A DNA stretch of 64,000 nt from Ectothiorhodospira shaposhnikovii (GCF_022227765.1 NZ_JAJMLZ010000005.1:216448-280447); one strand, 5' to 3'; shown: positions 1 to 9,034, counted from the first letter of the stretch. Program-made: numbers and translations. Notes: generated from the letters alone by a model not told the origin.

Positions 1-323
1 ACCGTGCGCAACACCTCCAGCCCCACCAGCACCCCGAGGGCGCCGTCCAGGGGGCCGCCCCCGGGCACCGTGTCCAGATGGGAGCCCATCATCACGCTGG
101 GGCGGCTGCCGTCCCAGTCCAGGCGACCGTGCAGATTGGCGGCGCCGTCCTCATAAAAATCCAGATCGGCGGCCAGGATACGTTCCTTGAACCAGCGTCG
201 CCCGGCCAGATCCCCCTCGCTGAAGGCCATGCGATGGATGCCCCGGTCGGCATCCCGGCCGATGGCGGAAAGATCCTGGATATCCTGCTGCAGACGCTGG
301 AAATCAATGCGGGCGTGGGTCAT
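1..323 (-). CDS. M20-family Zn amidohydrolase (N-carbamoyl amino acid hydrolase / allantoate amidohydrolase type), N-terminus only
   Basis: The gene runs off the left edge, so only about 107 N-terminal residues are visible. The translation begins MTHARIDFQRLQQDIQDL and contains GSHLDTVPGGGPLDGALGV, the metal-binding and active-site strand-loop of the HyuC/AllC branch of M20 peptidases, where the His and Asp bind zinc. Family members hydrolyse N-carbamoyl amino acids, allantoate or ureidoglycine-type substrates in the cytoplasm; the substrate here cannot be told. The ATG is preceded by a GGGAG ribosome site about five bases upstream. It lies 28 bases downstream of the MarR gene on the same strand, so the two are probably co-transcribed and the regulator may control it. 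Confidence 0.85.
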   Translation of the reverse strand, partial: MTHARIDFQRLQQDIQDLSAIGRDADRGIHRMAFSEGDLAGRRWFKERILAADLDFYEDGAANLHGRLDWDGSRPSVMMGSHLDTVPGGGPLDGALGVLVGLEVLRT

Positions 324-351
324 GGGCGCTCCCGGAAGGGGGTCGAGGGAA

Positions 352-858
352 TCAGTCGTCGGCGATGGGCCGCAGGGCGGCCTGCTCGTCGCGGGCCTCC
401 ATGGTGTCCAGCAGCAGGCCCAGGCCGGTTTCCAGTCGGGCCAGTTCCATCGGCGGCATGGCGCGCAGGGCCCGGTTCAGGGCGCCCTGGGCCGGGGCAG
501 GCGCATTGTCCAGCAGCGCCTGACCGGCGGCGGTCAGATAAAGACTGACCACCCGCTGATCCCTGTCCGCCCGGCGCCGCTCCATCAACCCCCTGGATTC
601 CAGCTTGTCCAGCATGTTGGACGCGGTGGAGGCATGGATGGACAGGCGCTGGGACAGGTCACTCACGTTCAGGCCCGGTTCCAGGTGCATTTCCCACAGG
701 GCCCAGAGCTGGGCGGCACTCACTCCGCAGTCGGTGCTGATCCGCCGGGAATGGGCCTGCAGGGAACGAAACAGCACTCGTAAGTGCTGAATCACCAGCT
801 GCACCCGGTCATCGTTGCCGGCCGGAGAAATGGCGGTGGGGGAGTCGGTTTGCACCAT
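352..858 (-). CDS. MarR-family transcriptional regulator
   Basis: A 168-residue protein with the MarR winged-helix layout. An N-terminal dimerisation helix is followed by a winged helix containing [21 protein letters not shown] (recognition helix), then [18 protein letters not shown], the basic wing with the conserved D-x-R motif, and C-terminal dimerisation helices. Such proteins are dimeric repressors that bind palindromes of about 16-24 bp and are usually released by small aromatic or other ligands. The gene is divergent from sucrose synthase, with an inverted repeat in the 83-base gap, and is followed by the M20 hydrolase gene. It probably controls itself and one or both neighbours. No strong ribosome site is visible. 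Confidence 0.9.
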   Translation of the reverse strand: MVQTDSPTAISPAGNDDRVQLVIQHLRVLFRSLQAHSRRISTDCGVSAAQLWALWEMHLEPGLNVSDLSQRLSIHASTASNMLDKLESRGLMERRRADRDQRVVSLYLTAAGQALLDNAPAPAQGALNRALRAMPPMELARLETGLGLLLDTMEARDEQAALRPIADD

Positions 859-875
859 GGATAGGGGCGATCTTT

Positions 876-899
876 TTGCACAAAGTGTTTTTGTACAAT
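876..899. promoter_or_regulatory. Palindromic candidate MarR operator with overlapping -10 element
   Basis: The gap between marR and sucrose synthase contains the inverted repeat TTGCACAAA (876-884), five bases, TTTGTACAA (890-898). The arms differ at one position. A TACAAT hexamer (894-899) that could be the -10 of the rightward sucrose synthase promoter overlaps the right arm; no good -35 is evident. Size, symmetry and position fit a MarR-dimer operator that would block transcription when occupied. The site is seen directly; its use is inferred. Confidence 0.6.
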
Positions 900-941
900 A
901 ACATCAGTCCGGTGAATGACACAAATCAAAAGGGGGCACAC

Positions 942-3326
942 ATGCTGGAATCCCTGTGCAACGACATCACCACTCACCGGGAATTTTCCTATCTGCTGTT
1001 GCGGCGGTTTCAGGGCATGGGACGCGCCTTCGTGCTGCGTTCCGACCTGCAGGATGAATACCAGGCACTGGCCGCGGAGCATCCCGAGCCGCCGCCGGAA
1101 CACAGTCCACTGGTGCAACTGGTGGAGGATGTCCAGGAGGCCGTCATCGCCGCGCCCTGGGTGTGTCTGTCCGTGCGCCCGCGGGTGGGTCGCTGGTGGT
1201 ACCTGCGCATTCATGCCGACGAACTGGCCGTGGAGCCGCTGACCGTGGGCGAGTTCCTCGCCTTCAAGGAGCATCTGGTCAGTCCCCGTCGGCTCCATGA
1301 CAAGCCCCTGGAGTTCGATATCGGCGCCTTCCAGCGCAACTTCCCCAGCATGCGCGAATCCCGCTCCATCGGCCGCGGTCTGGAATTCCTCAATCGCAAG
1401 CTCTCCAGCCAGCTCTTCGACCGGGATGGGGTGGGGCTGCACAAGCTGTTCCTGTTCCTGCGCGAGCACCGCAGCAACGGCCGGCAACTGATGATCAACG
1501 ACCGCCTGAGGGACGTGGACACCCTGCGCTCCGCCATTCGCGCCGCCGAAAAACGGCTGCGGACGCATAGCCACGACACCCCCTGGGCGGACGTGGCCCA
1601 CGCCCTGCAGGATCTGGGCCTGGAGCCCGGCTGGGGCAAGGACGTGGGGCGGGTGTTGGAGAGCCTTCGGCTGCTGTCGGATCTGCTGGAAGCGCCTTCG
1701 CCGGAGACCCTGGAGCGGTTCCTGGCCCGCATCCCCATGATCTTCAGCATGCTGATCCTGTCGCCCCACGGTTTCTTCGGCCAGGCCAACGTGCTGGGAT
1801 TGCCGGACACCGGGGGGCAGGTGGTTTACATCCTCGACCAGGTGCGTGCCCTGGAGCGGGAGATGCACCGCCGCCTGGAGGAACAGGGGCTGGACATCCA
1901 GCCCCGCATCCTGGTGATGACCCGGCTGATTCCGGAGGCCCGGGGCACCACTTGCGATCAGCCGGAGGAGGCCATCTCCGGCACCCAGAATGCCAAAATC
2001 CTGCGGGTGCCCTTTCGCAACCGGGACGGCGAGGTGGTGTCCCAGTGGATCTCCCGCTTTGAGATCTGGCCCTATCTGGAGCGCTATGCCGATGATGTGG
2101 AGACCCGGGTCAAGGCGGAACTGGGGGGGCGTCCCGACCTGATCGTGGGCAACTACTCCGACGGCAACCTGGTGGCCACCCTGCTGTCCGCGCGCATGCA
2201 GGTCACCCAGTGCAACATCGCCCACGCCCTGGAAAAGACCAAGTACCTCTACTCGGACCTGTACTGGAAGGACAACGAGGACCAGTATCACTTCTCCTGC
2301 CAGTTCACCGCAGACCTGATCGCCATGAACGCGGCGGACTTCATCATCACCAGCACTTATCAGGAGATCGCTGGTACCGACCACGCCATCGGCCAGTACG
2401 AGAGTTACGACGCCTTCACCCTGCCGGACCTGTACCGGGTGGTGAAGGGGGTGGATGTCTTCGACCCTCGGTTCAATATCGTCTCGCCGGGGGCGGACGC
2501 GGAGGTCTACTTCTCCTATCAGGACACCGAGCGACGCATCCGGGGCCTGCATGAGGAGCTGGAGGAGATGCTCTTCGGCGGTCCTCATCCGGAAGGGCGC
2601 GGGGTGTTGGCGGACCCGGACAAGCCGGTGATTTTCACCATGGCCCGACTGGATCGCATCAAGAACATCACCGGGCTGGTGTCCTGGTACGCCAACAGCC
2701 CCGAGCTGCGGGAGCAGGCCAACCTGGTGGTGATCGCCGGCTATGTGGACGGCTCCCGCTCATCGGACCGGGAAGAGCAGGAACAGATCGGTCACATGCA
2801 TCACCTGTTCGACGAACACGGCCTGGATGGGCAGGTGCGCTGGCTGGGGGTGCGTCTGGACAAGGTGCTGTCCGGTGAGTTGTACCGCTTCATTGCCGAC
2901 CGCAAGGGGGTGTTCGTGCAACCGGCCCTGTTCGAGGCCTTCGGCCTGACGGTGATCGAGGCCATGGTGTCCGGTCTGCCCACCTTCGCCACCCTCTACG
3001 GCGGTCCCCTGGAGATCATCGAGCACGGCCGTTCCGGCTACCACATCGATCCCAACCACGGCGACGAGGCGGCCCGGACCCTGATGGCGTTCTTCCAGCG
3101 CTGCGCCGAAGACCCCAACCACTGGGCGCGGATCTCCGAGTCCGGCATGCGCCGGGTGGAGGCCCGCTATACCTGGCAACGCTACGCCGAGCGCATGATG
3201 ACCCTGTCGCGGATCTACGGCTTCTGGAAATACGTCACCAACCTGGAGCGGGCGGAGACCCGGCGCTACCTGGAGATGTTCCACGCCCTCCAGTACCGGC
3301 CCCTGGCGGCCCGGCTGGAGGGGTGA
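942..3326 (+). CDS. Sucrose synthase (GT4 family)
   Basis: A 794-residue protein catalysing the reversible reaction sucrose + NDP = NDP-glucose + fructose. The N-terminal regulatory region is followed by the GT-B core: [20 protein letters not shown] is nearly the plant signature, then [16 protein letters not shown], and [12 protein letters not shown] gives the E-x7-E retaining-glycosyltransferase motif. Length matches plant and bacterial sucrose synthases. The ATG at 942 is chosen because AGGGGG lies just upstream; an in-frame ATG at 876 would fall inside the operator palindrome. No sucrose-phosphate synthase or phosphatase is adjacent, so the enzyme may work in sucrose cleavage or salvage, or the synthesis genes are elsewhere. 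Bacterial homologues often prefer ADP to UDP, which cannot be judged here. Confidence 0.95.
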   Translation: MLESLCNDITTHREFSYLLLRRFQGMGRAFVLRSDLQDEYQALAAEHPEPPPEHSPLVQLVEDVQEAVIAAPWVCLSVRPRVGRWWYLRIHADELAVEPLTVGEFLAFKEHLVSPRRLHDKPLEFDIGAFQRNFPSMRESRSIGRGLEFLNRKLSSQLFDRDGVGLHKLFLFLREHRSNGRQLMINDRLRDVDTLRSAIRAAEKRLRTHSHDTPWADVAHALQDLGLEPGWGKDVGRVLESLRLLSDLLEAPSPETLERFLARIPMIFSMLILSPHGFFGQANVLGLPDTGGQVVYILDQVRALEREMHRRLEEQGLDIQPRILVMTRLIPEARGTTCDQPEEAISGTQNAKILRVPFRNRDGEVVSQWISRFEIWPYLERYADDVETRVKAELGGRPDLIVGNYSDGNLVATLLSARMQVTQCNIAHALEKTKYLYSDLYWKDNEDQYHFSCQFTADLIAMNAADFIITSTYQEIAGTDHAIGQYESYDAFTLPDLYRVVKGVDVFDPRFNIVSPGADAEVYFSYQDTERRIRGLHEELEEMLFGGPHPEGRGVLADPDKPVIFTMARLDRIKNITGLVSWYANSPELREQANLVVIAGYVDGSRSSDREEQEQIGHMHHLFDEHGLDGQVRWLGVRLDKVLSGELYRFIADRKGVFVQPALFEAFGLTVIEAMVSGLPTFATLYGGPLEIIEHGRSGYHIDPNHGDEAARTLMAFFQRCAEDPNHWARISESGMRRVEARYTWQRYAERMMTLSRIYGFWKYVTNLERAETRRYLEMFHALQYRPLAARLEG

Positions 3327-3335
3327 GCTTGCCGG

Positions 3336-3737
3336 TCAGTTCAGCAGCAATGCCTGCCTGACCCAGCCGTGGGGCAGGTCGGTGGCTTCCGTCAGAATGT
3401 CCAGGAAGGTGTCGCAGGTGTCGGGGCTTCTCTGCCGGAGAAGGGAGAAGTGCCCGAATACCAGGACCACCGACTTTGCCTCATGGATCTCGTCATCGCC
3501 GAGGGTATCGGCCAGGGCATCCCAGTTGAAACCGAACCAGGCGGGCAGGCCGCAGCTCTGATAGAGGGCGTGCAGCAGGGTGTCCTTGTCGAACACCGGC
3601 GCCCGGTCCACCCGCACCACCCGGAGGCCGCGGGCCTGAAGGGTCTCCATCAGGGCCTCCAGCTCTCCCTCCAGGGGGGCTTCGATGATGGGTTTTGTGC
3701 CGTGCAGGACGGCCTCCACGATGGCTTCGGGCAGCAT
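3336..3737 (-). CDS. Barstar-family ribonuclease inhibitor
   Basis: A 133-residue cytoplasmic protein whose middle region, DKDTLLHALYQSCGLPAWFG then FNWDALADTLGD, matches the barstar core (FP.YFG.NWDAL.D.L) that presents the inhibitory helix to RNase active sites. About 40 extra N-terminal residues precede the domain. Its ATG overlaps the TGA stop of the upstream RNase gene by one base (TGATG), so translation is probably coupled, as expected for an enzyme and its immunity protein. By analogy with barnase/barstar it should neutralise any RNase that misfolds or stays in the cytoplasm. Confidence 0.85.
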   Translation of the reverse strand: MLPEAIVEAVLHGTKPIIEAPLEGELEALMETLQARGLRVVRVDRAPVFDKDTLLHALYQSCGLPAWFGFNWDALADTLGDDEIHEAKSVVLVFGHFSLLRQRSPDTCDTFLDILTEATDLPHGWVRQALLLN

Positions 3738-4159
3738 CAGCGTATCCTTGTAAACGTCCGGTAATGGTCCGCCGTATAGTAGACCTCCCCTTCCTGGCCG
3801 ATCACCAGGCGCTGGGGTCCCGCATGCCGGATACCGGGGGTTCTCACCACATATTCCCGGTAATAGCCCCTTTCCCTGGCCGGCAGCCTGCCTTCCCGGT
3901 TCTGGAACACGCTGCCGTCATTGCGATGGGGGTCGCGCTCGCCGCGCTCGATGCGGGCCAGCTCCGGCGCCAGATCCACATCCCCCTGAAACGCCAGGCG
4001 GCCATCCAGGTCATGGACCCGGACATCCTTCACGATCAGGGAAGTGTCCGCCCCGGCCCGGCTGCCCGGGTCGGAGTCCGACGCCGAGAAGCATCCGGTG
4101 AGTCCCGTCATCAGGACGATGAGCAGGGTGAAAAGGAGTGTCAGTGATCGTTTCATCAT
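3737..4159 (-). CDS. Guanyl-specific RNase of the N1/T1 (RNase Sa/barnase) family, predicted lipoprotein
   Basis: A 140-residue protein. A short basic start and hydrophobic helix end in the lipobox L-T-G-C23, predicting a lipid-anchored envelope protein rather than a freely secreted enzyme. The catalytic domain aligns well with RNase Sa: FQNREGRLP, GYYREYVV, TPG, and YYTADHYRTF. Expected catalytic Glu102 and His132 are present, as is Arg117 (RNase Sa Arg69). The position of RNase Sa Arg65, in the usual TPGxxxRG segment, is Ala113, with Arg111 two residues earlier. The reaction would be cleavage after G through a 2',3'-cyclic phosphate. A second ATG follows directly (4156). It is coupled to the barstar gene. 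Confidence 0.85.
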   Translation of the reverse strand: MMKRSLTLLFTLLIVLMTGLTGCFSASDSDPGSRAGADTSLIVKDVRVHDLDGRLAFQGDVDLAPELARIERGERDPHRNDGSVFQNREGRLPARERGYYREYVVRTPGIRHAGPQRLVIGQEGEVYYTADHYRTFTRIR

Positions 4160-4210
4160 TTTATGCGGTACACCTTGGTTTCAATGGATCGGTTTCGGAC
4201 GCCCTGAACA

Positions 4211-4281
4211 CGTCATTCCCGTACCAGCGGGAATCCATTCACAGCCTGGATCCCGGACTCCCGCTTTCGCGGGAGTGACGG
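4211..4281. repeat. Paired ATTCCC-N8-GGGAAT palindromic repeat
   Basis: Two arms, ATTCCC-N8-GGGAAT (4215-4234) and ACTCCC-N8-GGGAGT (4257-4276), are each palindromic and are also inverted copies of each other, with flanking GTC/GAC. The element lies between the RNase operon and a small exported-protein gene. The same arm recurs at 18296, 22917, 26228, 30644 and 58210. The form resembles dRS3/REP-type intergenic repeats of proteobacteria. Confidence 0.85.
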
Positions 4282-4304
4282 CGGGGGGCCTTGGCGTCAC
4301 GGTA

Positions 4305-4604
4305 TCAGAACCGGCTCCACTCGATCTTGAGGATCTGTCCGCCGCTGACGGTGATGGTGTAGTTGAGGTCATTGTGGCGATAGAACCAGGTCTCCGAGAC
4401 CCGCCATTCCAGGCAGCCGCGCCGATCCCGCCGCACACAGGTTTCCTGGCTGCTGCGGTAGCGGGGCTCGCCCATGTGTTCCAGCAGCAGCCAGGCGGGG
4501 CTGCCTTCGCGGATGAGCACGCCGTCGAAACGCAGGCTGGAGGCCTGGGATGTGGTCGCTACCAGGAGTAGTGGCAGGAGGAGCCATGTCCAGTGTTTGA
4601 TCAT
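4305..4604 (-). CDS. Small exported protein, DUF2845-like
   Basis: A 99-residue protein with a clear signal peptide (MIKHWTWLLLPLLLVATTSQA), so it is periplasmic. The mature part starts SLRFDGVLIREGSPAWLLLE, followed by GEPRYRSSQETC and a Tyr/Trp-rich beta region, resembling DUF2845 (short periplasmic proteins with a conserved start and a G-E-P turn). The function of that family is unknown. Two cysteines could form a disulfide. The ATG at 4604 is chosen because it begins the signal peptide; the reading frame extends further upstream without a plausible leader. It lies 90 bases downstream of the giant exported protein gene on the same strand. Confidence 0.65.
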   Translation of the reverse strand: MIKHWTWLLLPLLLVATTSQASSLRFDGVLIREGSPAWLLLEHMGEPRYRSSQETCVRRDRRGCLEWRVSETWFYRHNDLNYTITVSGGQILKIEWSRF

Positions 4605-4693
4605 GTGTGCACAGGCCTCGCCGGGAGGATTCTGCCGACATGATAGCAGCGGTCCCGCCGCAGCCTCACCGCCCACGGCGACCGCCGCCGAGG

Positions 4694-7600
4694 TCATTGC
4701 ACCACGATGGGGTGTCGCTGCCGGACCTCATAGCCTCCCGCGGGCCAGTCATGGTAGATCCTCAGTTCATACTGACCCGGCGGCAATGGATTGAAGACGG
4801 CTGTTCCGGCGGTTTGGCCCTGGGTATAAAACCACTGTCCATAACGGTTATCCGGCAGGCTGCTTTCAACCAGGGTGAGCCAGTCCTGCGGATGACCGGG
4901 CAGCGTGTCGTAGTCAAGGGTGATCGGTTCACCCGCGGTGAAATACCGCGCTTCACCATCGGTTTCCGTGCGGGGAGGAAGGTGTTCGAGCTGGTGGTTC
5001 AGCTCCAGGATCGGCGGGTATTCCGGATAGGCCCGGCGCAGCCGCTGGACGATGGCCCGGGCTTCATCCTCCCGCCGGCTTGTCAGCAGACGTGAGGCTT
5101 CGGCCAGGTCGCGGTCAACGGTGTCCCGCAGATAGCTGAGTCGTTGCAGGTGGCGACCGGCCTCGGTGTGGGCCGGATCAATGGCCAGTGCGTTCTGGAC
5201 GGACCTCAGGGCGGAATCCAGTCGTCCCGCGCGGGCGTGGTCCCGCATGCTGTCCAGGTGGGCCTGGATCTGCCGGGCTCGTTCGTCGTCATCATCCGGC
5301 GGGGTATTTGACAGGACGTTGAGGGTGCGCCGGGTACTGCCCAGCATTCTTCCTTCCGCATCGTGCACGGAGAGTTCGATGGCATAGGTCCCCGGGGCAT
5401 GGGCTGAAAACCGCGTATCCCGCCCGCCGGGGCTGAACAGTCGGGCGCCCGAGGGGCTGACCTGCCAGCGGTAGCGGACCTGATCCGCTGTTCCGGGCAC
5501 TATGTGGGCGCTAAGGTAAACCTCCTCATGGGTGACAATGGCACCCTCGGGGACCGGGGTCAGGCCACCTCTGGCCGCGTCCCAGACCTGGGCCGGTGGG
5601 CCGGGCCGGCGTGGATCGGAGATGGACACCCGATAACCACTGCCGGTGTAATTACTGCGAACCGTTGCCAAGGCGTCCCCGTGGTGTGGGACCTGGACAT
5701 GGACTTCCAGCGCCACGGGCTTTTCATCCTGAATCACGAAGGCGATCTCGGCGGCGTGGCTGCCGTATTCCCGGCGATGGTCGGCACGGGGTTCCATCCA
5801 GCGATGATCCACCAGTGCGTCCGCGACGGCGGGGCGGCTGATGACCCGTGCATGCACGGTGTCGCCGATCCTGGCCTGGCCGTCCGGTCGCGAAAACTGC
5901 AGGGCAAACTCGGGTGCGGCCACATCCACCGCCACGGGCTGGGACTCGGCGTGCAGGCGCCAGGTATTGCCTTCGCGAGCGAGTACCTGCACCCAGACCA
6001 GGACGCGACCCATGCGATTGTAGGTCACGGTGGTGCGGGGGCTTTCCGTGGTGGGCTGGTCGAAATGAAGGTCGGGGCTGCCGTGCCACACGTAACGATA
6101 GGATGCCGGCTGGCGGCCGGTAGGCCGGGATGACTGTGTTCCTGCATCGATTCCCCCGATCCGGATATCGGCGCAGTAGCGGAACGGGTTGCCCGATTCG
6201 TCGGCAACCGCAAAGGGTGACTCTGGTCCGGGTTCCACGCATTCCACCGGCTCGGGCGGCGGGGGTTCGGGGACGCTGACGGTCAGGGTGGCCTGGCTGC
6301 CGTAAAGCACCCGTCCCTGCAGGCCCTGCAGGGAGGCGGTCAGGATCGCGGTACGCTGGGCCGAGGTGCCTGCACCCGCACTTGCGCCGCCCCGGTCGGA
6401 GGCGGACGGCAACCCGGGTGAGGGCGCGGTCGGTGCCGCCACGGTATCGTCCGGGGTTGTGGCGGCGGCCGGTTGCGGGCTTGCGGGCCGGGAGTCCGGT
6501 TGAGATGCCGACGGTGGCTGGTCCTCGGGGGGACGGTCGGGTTCCAGACGGATTGGCAGTGCGCTCAGCGTGCCATAGGCCTCCACGTGATTGCGTTCGA
6601 AGGGCTTGTGATCCTTGGCGGTTGCGTGAAGGGTAAAAGGCGTGCGCCGGGTCACGACGGCAGAGAAGCGACAGCCGGATCGCGTGCATTCCAGGGGCTG
6701 GGTCTGGCCATCGATGCGCACCACCACATCGGCAAGCGGCACATCATGTGCGGTTGAAGTCACCTGTCCCGGTATCACGATCTGGTGCTGATGGGCTTCC
6801 ACCCATTGGCTGATCAGGGACCGGAAGGACTGACTGAAGAAGTTCAGGGCCGCAAATTCGTCCCGCCGACCGCTGCGCAGCAGATAGCTGGTGCCGTCCT
6901 GGGCGGTCAACCGCTGGCCGTCGGTCTTGCCGGTCCTTTCCAGGACTTTCTGGAATTCATCGCTGCCGGGTCCGTCAACGATCTCGAAATACCGGCTGAA
7001 GGTCTGGTGCTGCTGGGTGATGGGCCGGGTCATCGCCATGGCGATGCTCACCAGGCGTTCGGGCGTGACCATGTTGCGGTGTCGCTCTTCGGTGCTGCCT
7101 TGCAGGGCCCGGTAATAGGAATAAAGGATGGCGAAGCTGCCGCCATCCACCAGGGCGTGCATGCGCTCGTCCAGATAGATGAAGTGGCTGTTGTCTTCCA
7201 CCCCCTGCCAGACCCGGATCGGACTCAGCCCCGGGTACTGATCGTCCTCGGCCAGAAAGGCGGCGCAATTGCAACTGCCGCCGCAGCTTGCCTCGAAGGC
7301 ACGCTGTACGGCCTTGTCCCTGCCCATCTGACCGCACAGCGCACCCTGGCGGGCCTGGGCGATCTGTGCATCGAGCCGGGTAAGTGCGTCGATGAAGGCA
7401 TCGGTTGCCTCCACGTAAAAATTAATCATGGCGTTGAGGGCCGGGACCTTGTCGGTGAATTTTTCCATGGAAGTCAGCACGTTCCGGATCCGGCGCAGGC
7501 TTTCGGTGGGGACTTCCGGGTTGGAGCTGGTGGGGTCGAACAGCTTGACGAATTCCACCATGCCGCCGGCCGTCTTCAGGTGGGCTTCGCCCCGGTCCAG

Positions 7601-8125
7601 GTGGGCCTTGGCTGTGCGCAGGTGTCTGACCGCGTCGCTGTTCCGGTAGGTGCGTTCCAGTTCGCTCAGCCGGTACATGTGACCGAAGGCCTCGGAGCGG
7701 TTGCCGCGAAACCAGGAGAGCAGGTCCACCTGGTCGGAAATCCTGAACCCGAGGGTGTCCTGAAACTGGCTCAGGGCCTTGAAACCTTCCTCCCCAAGTC
7801 CCAGTGCCAGAAGCTTGTTCATGGCATCCTGGTTGAGCTCCTGAAGCAGGTCTTCCACGCCCTGGATGTTCTTGTCCTGGGCTTCCCGCGTGGTGGCCCG
7901 CCGCCAACCGTCGATGGCCTGCTGGAACCGCTCCATCTGGGTGGCCACGTAATCCACCCGGGATTTGACCTCATCAAAAGTCGCCTTGACGTCCTGGTAG
8001 GACTGCTCGTAGATCCGTTTTTCGATGTCGTTGGAGGCTGTTGCCATGGTTGGCAGGAGCAGGAGCACCAGCAGTGCCAGGGTCCCGACGAGGTTTCGGG
8101 CAAGGATCAGGGGCAGGACGGGCAT
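4694..8125 (-). CDS. Very large exported protein with helical N-terminus, Ig/PKD-like middle and beta-sandwich C-terminus; function unknown
   Basis: About 1143 residues from the ATG that begins a signal peptide (MPVLPLILARNLVGTLALLV, cut near ATA-S). Residues 30-250 are mostly amphipathic helix (coiled-coil-like). A Cys-rich patch, CGGSCNC, follows near 290. Near 440-500 is a carboxypeptidase-regulatory-like beta domain (GQVTSTAHDVPLADVVVRID). A Pro/Ala/Ser linker precedes several Ig/PKD-like strands. Residues about 960-1060 look like TPR helices (ALRSVQNALAIDPAHTEAGR). The end, from GEPITLDYDTLPGHPQDWLT to the Y-E-L-R strand, is an Ig-like domain of the type built around W-Y-T-x-G and YELRIY. 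It is not recognised as a known protein. The architecture suggests a periplasmic or surface scaffold. It lies opposite the three-gene locus at 9.2-16.7 kb. Confidence 0.75.
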   Translation of the reverse strand: MPVLPLILARNLVGTLALLVLLLLPTMATASNDIEKRIYEQSYQDVKATFDEVKSRVDYVATQMERFQQAIDGWRRATTREAQDKNIQGVEDLLQELNQDAMNKLLALGLGEEGFKALSQFQDTLGFRISDQVDLLSWFRGNRSEAFGHMYRLSELERTYRNSDAVRHLRTAKAHLDRGEAHLKTAGGMVEFVKLFDPTSSNPEVPTESLRRIRNVLTSMEKFTDKVPALNAMINFYVEATDAFIDALTRLDAQIAQARQGALCGQMGRDKAVQRAFEASCGGSCNCAAFLAEDDQYPGLSPIRVWQGVEDNSHFIYLDERMHALVDGGSFAILYSYYRALQGSTEERHRNMVTPERLVSIAMAMTRPITQQHQTFSRYFEIVDGPGSDEFQKVLERTGKTDGQRLTAQDGTSYLLRSGRRDEFAALNFFSQSFRSLISQWVEAHQHQIVIPGQVTSTAHDVPLADVVVRIDGQTQPLECTRSGCRFSAVVTRRTPFTLHATAKDHKPFERNHVEAYGTLSALPIRLEPDRPPEDQPPSASQPDSRPASPQPAAATTPDDTVAAPTAPSPGLPSASDRGGASAGAGTSAQRTAILTASLQGLQGRVLYGSQATLTVSVPEPPPPEPVECVEPGPESPFAVADESGNPFRYCADIRIGGIDAGTQSSRPTGRQPASYRYVWHGSPDLHFDQPTTESPRTTVTYNRMGRVLVWVQVLAREGNTWRLHAESQPVAVDVAAPEFALQFSRPDGQARIGDTVHARVISRPAVADALVDHRWMEPRADHRREYGSHAAEIAFVIQDEKPVALEVHVQVPHHGDALATVRSNYTGSGYRVSISDPRRPGPPAQVWDAARGGLTPVPEGAIVTHEEVYLSAHIVPGTADQVRYRWQVSPSGARLFSPGGRDTRFSAHAPGTYAIELSVHDAEGRMLGSTRRTLNVLSNTPPDDDDERARQIQAHLDSMRDHARAGRLDSALRSVQNALAIDPAHTEAGRHLQRLSYLRDTVDRDLAEASRLLTSRREDEARAIVQRLRRAYPEYPPILELNHQLEHLPPRTETDGEARYFTAGEPITLDYDTLPGHPQDWLTLVESSLPDNRYGQWFYTQGQTAGTAVFNPLPPGQYELRIYHDWPAGGYEVRQRHPIVVQ

Positions 8126-8281
8126 CGGATCATGTCTCCCGGGCGGCGCGCGACGTGGCGGCAAGGACGGAGCGGTCAGCGGCCAGTGTAGGCAAATCCC
8201 GCCTCGCCGGCTGTCGTCCGCGTGTCATCCGTCGCCGCCTTGCCTGCCTGAAACCATCTGGCAGCCCCGCCCTCTACTCTG

Positions 8282-9034
8282 TTACCCCTGCCGGCTTGCC
8301 TCGCACAGGGCGCGCATCTGTTCCGGCACATTGTCCGGGCAGGCGCCGCACTGTTCGTTGCCGGGCAGCGCGAAATCGATCTTGCGGGGGTAGGGCAGGT
8401 CCATTTCGTGCATGATCTTCACGAACTCCGCCTCCGTGCGGCCCTTGCCCAGCCGCGGGTTGCGCAGCTTTTCCTGGGCGATGGTGGTGATGCGCCGGTC
8501 TTCGTAGTCGTGGGCGGGATAGACCAGGGTCTCGTCGGGCAGGCTGAAGAACTTGTCGTGGATGCTGCGATACAGCACATGAGCATCACCGGACTGGAAA
8601 TCGGTGCGTCCGCAGCTCTCGATCAGCAGGGCATCTCCCGAGAACAGGAGCTTGAGGCCGTGATGATCCAGCAGATAGGCGTGATGGGTGTCGGTATGTC
8701 CGGGGGTGAACAGGGGGTTGAGGGTGATGCCGCCCACCTGGAAGGGTTCCCCTTCCCGCAGTCCCAGATCCCGGCAGGGCAGCGCGTCCAGGGCCGGGCC
8801 CGCGATCCGGCAGCCGGTGAGTTGCTTGAGTCGCCGCGCCCCGGTGATGTGATCGGCGTGGATGTGGGTTTCCACCGCGTAATCCAGGGTCAGCCCCATG
8901 GACTGCAGGACCTCCAGGTCCCGGTCCACCGTTTCCAGCACCGGGTCGATGAGGGCCGTGACACCGGTGTCGGGACAGGCCAGCAGGTAGGTGAAAGTGG
9001 AAGAATCCGGTTCGAATAGCTGCCGAAAATGCAT
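8282..9034 (-). CDS. ETHE1-like persulfide dioxygenase (sulfur dioxygenase), metallo-beta-lactamase fold
   Basis: A 250-residue cytoplasmic enzyme that oxidises glutathione persulfide (GSSH) to sulfite and glutathione using non-haem iron. The metallo-beta-lactamase motif is THIHADH, followed by TPGHTDTHHAYL, FSGDALLIESCGRTDFQ and YPAHDY; GCGRTDFQ-type sequence after the second metal Asp is diagnostic of the ETHE1/SdoA branch. Length is typical. An AGAGGA ribosome site precedes the ATG. This enzyme suits an organism handling reduced sulfur. It stands between two giant exported-protein genes without an obvious functional link, and is divergent from the propeller gene. Confidence 0.9.
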   Translation of the reverse strand: MHFRQLFEPDSSTFTYLLACPDTGVTALIDPVLETVDRDLEVLQSMGLTLDYAVETHIHADHITGARRLKQLTGCRIAGPALDALPCRDLGLREGEPFQVGGITLNPLFTPGHTDTHHAYLLDHHGLKLLFSGDALLIESCGRTDFQSGDAHVLYRSIHDKFFSLPDETLVYPAHDYEDRRITTIAQEKLRNPRLGKGRTEAEFVKIMHEMDLPYPRKIDFALPGNEQCGACPDNVPEQMRALCEASRQG

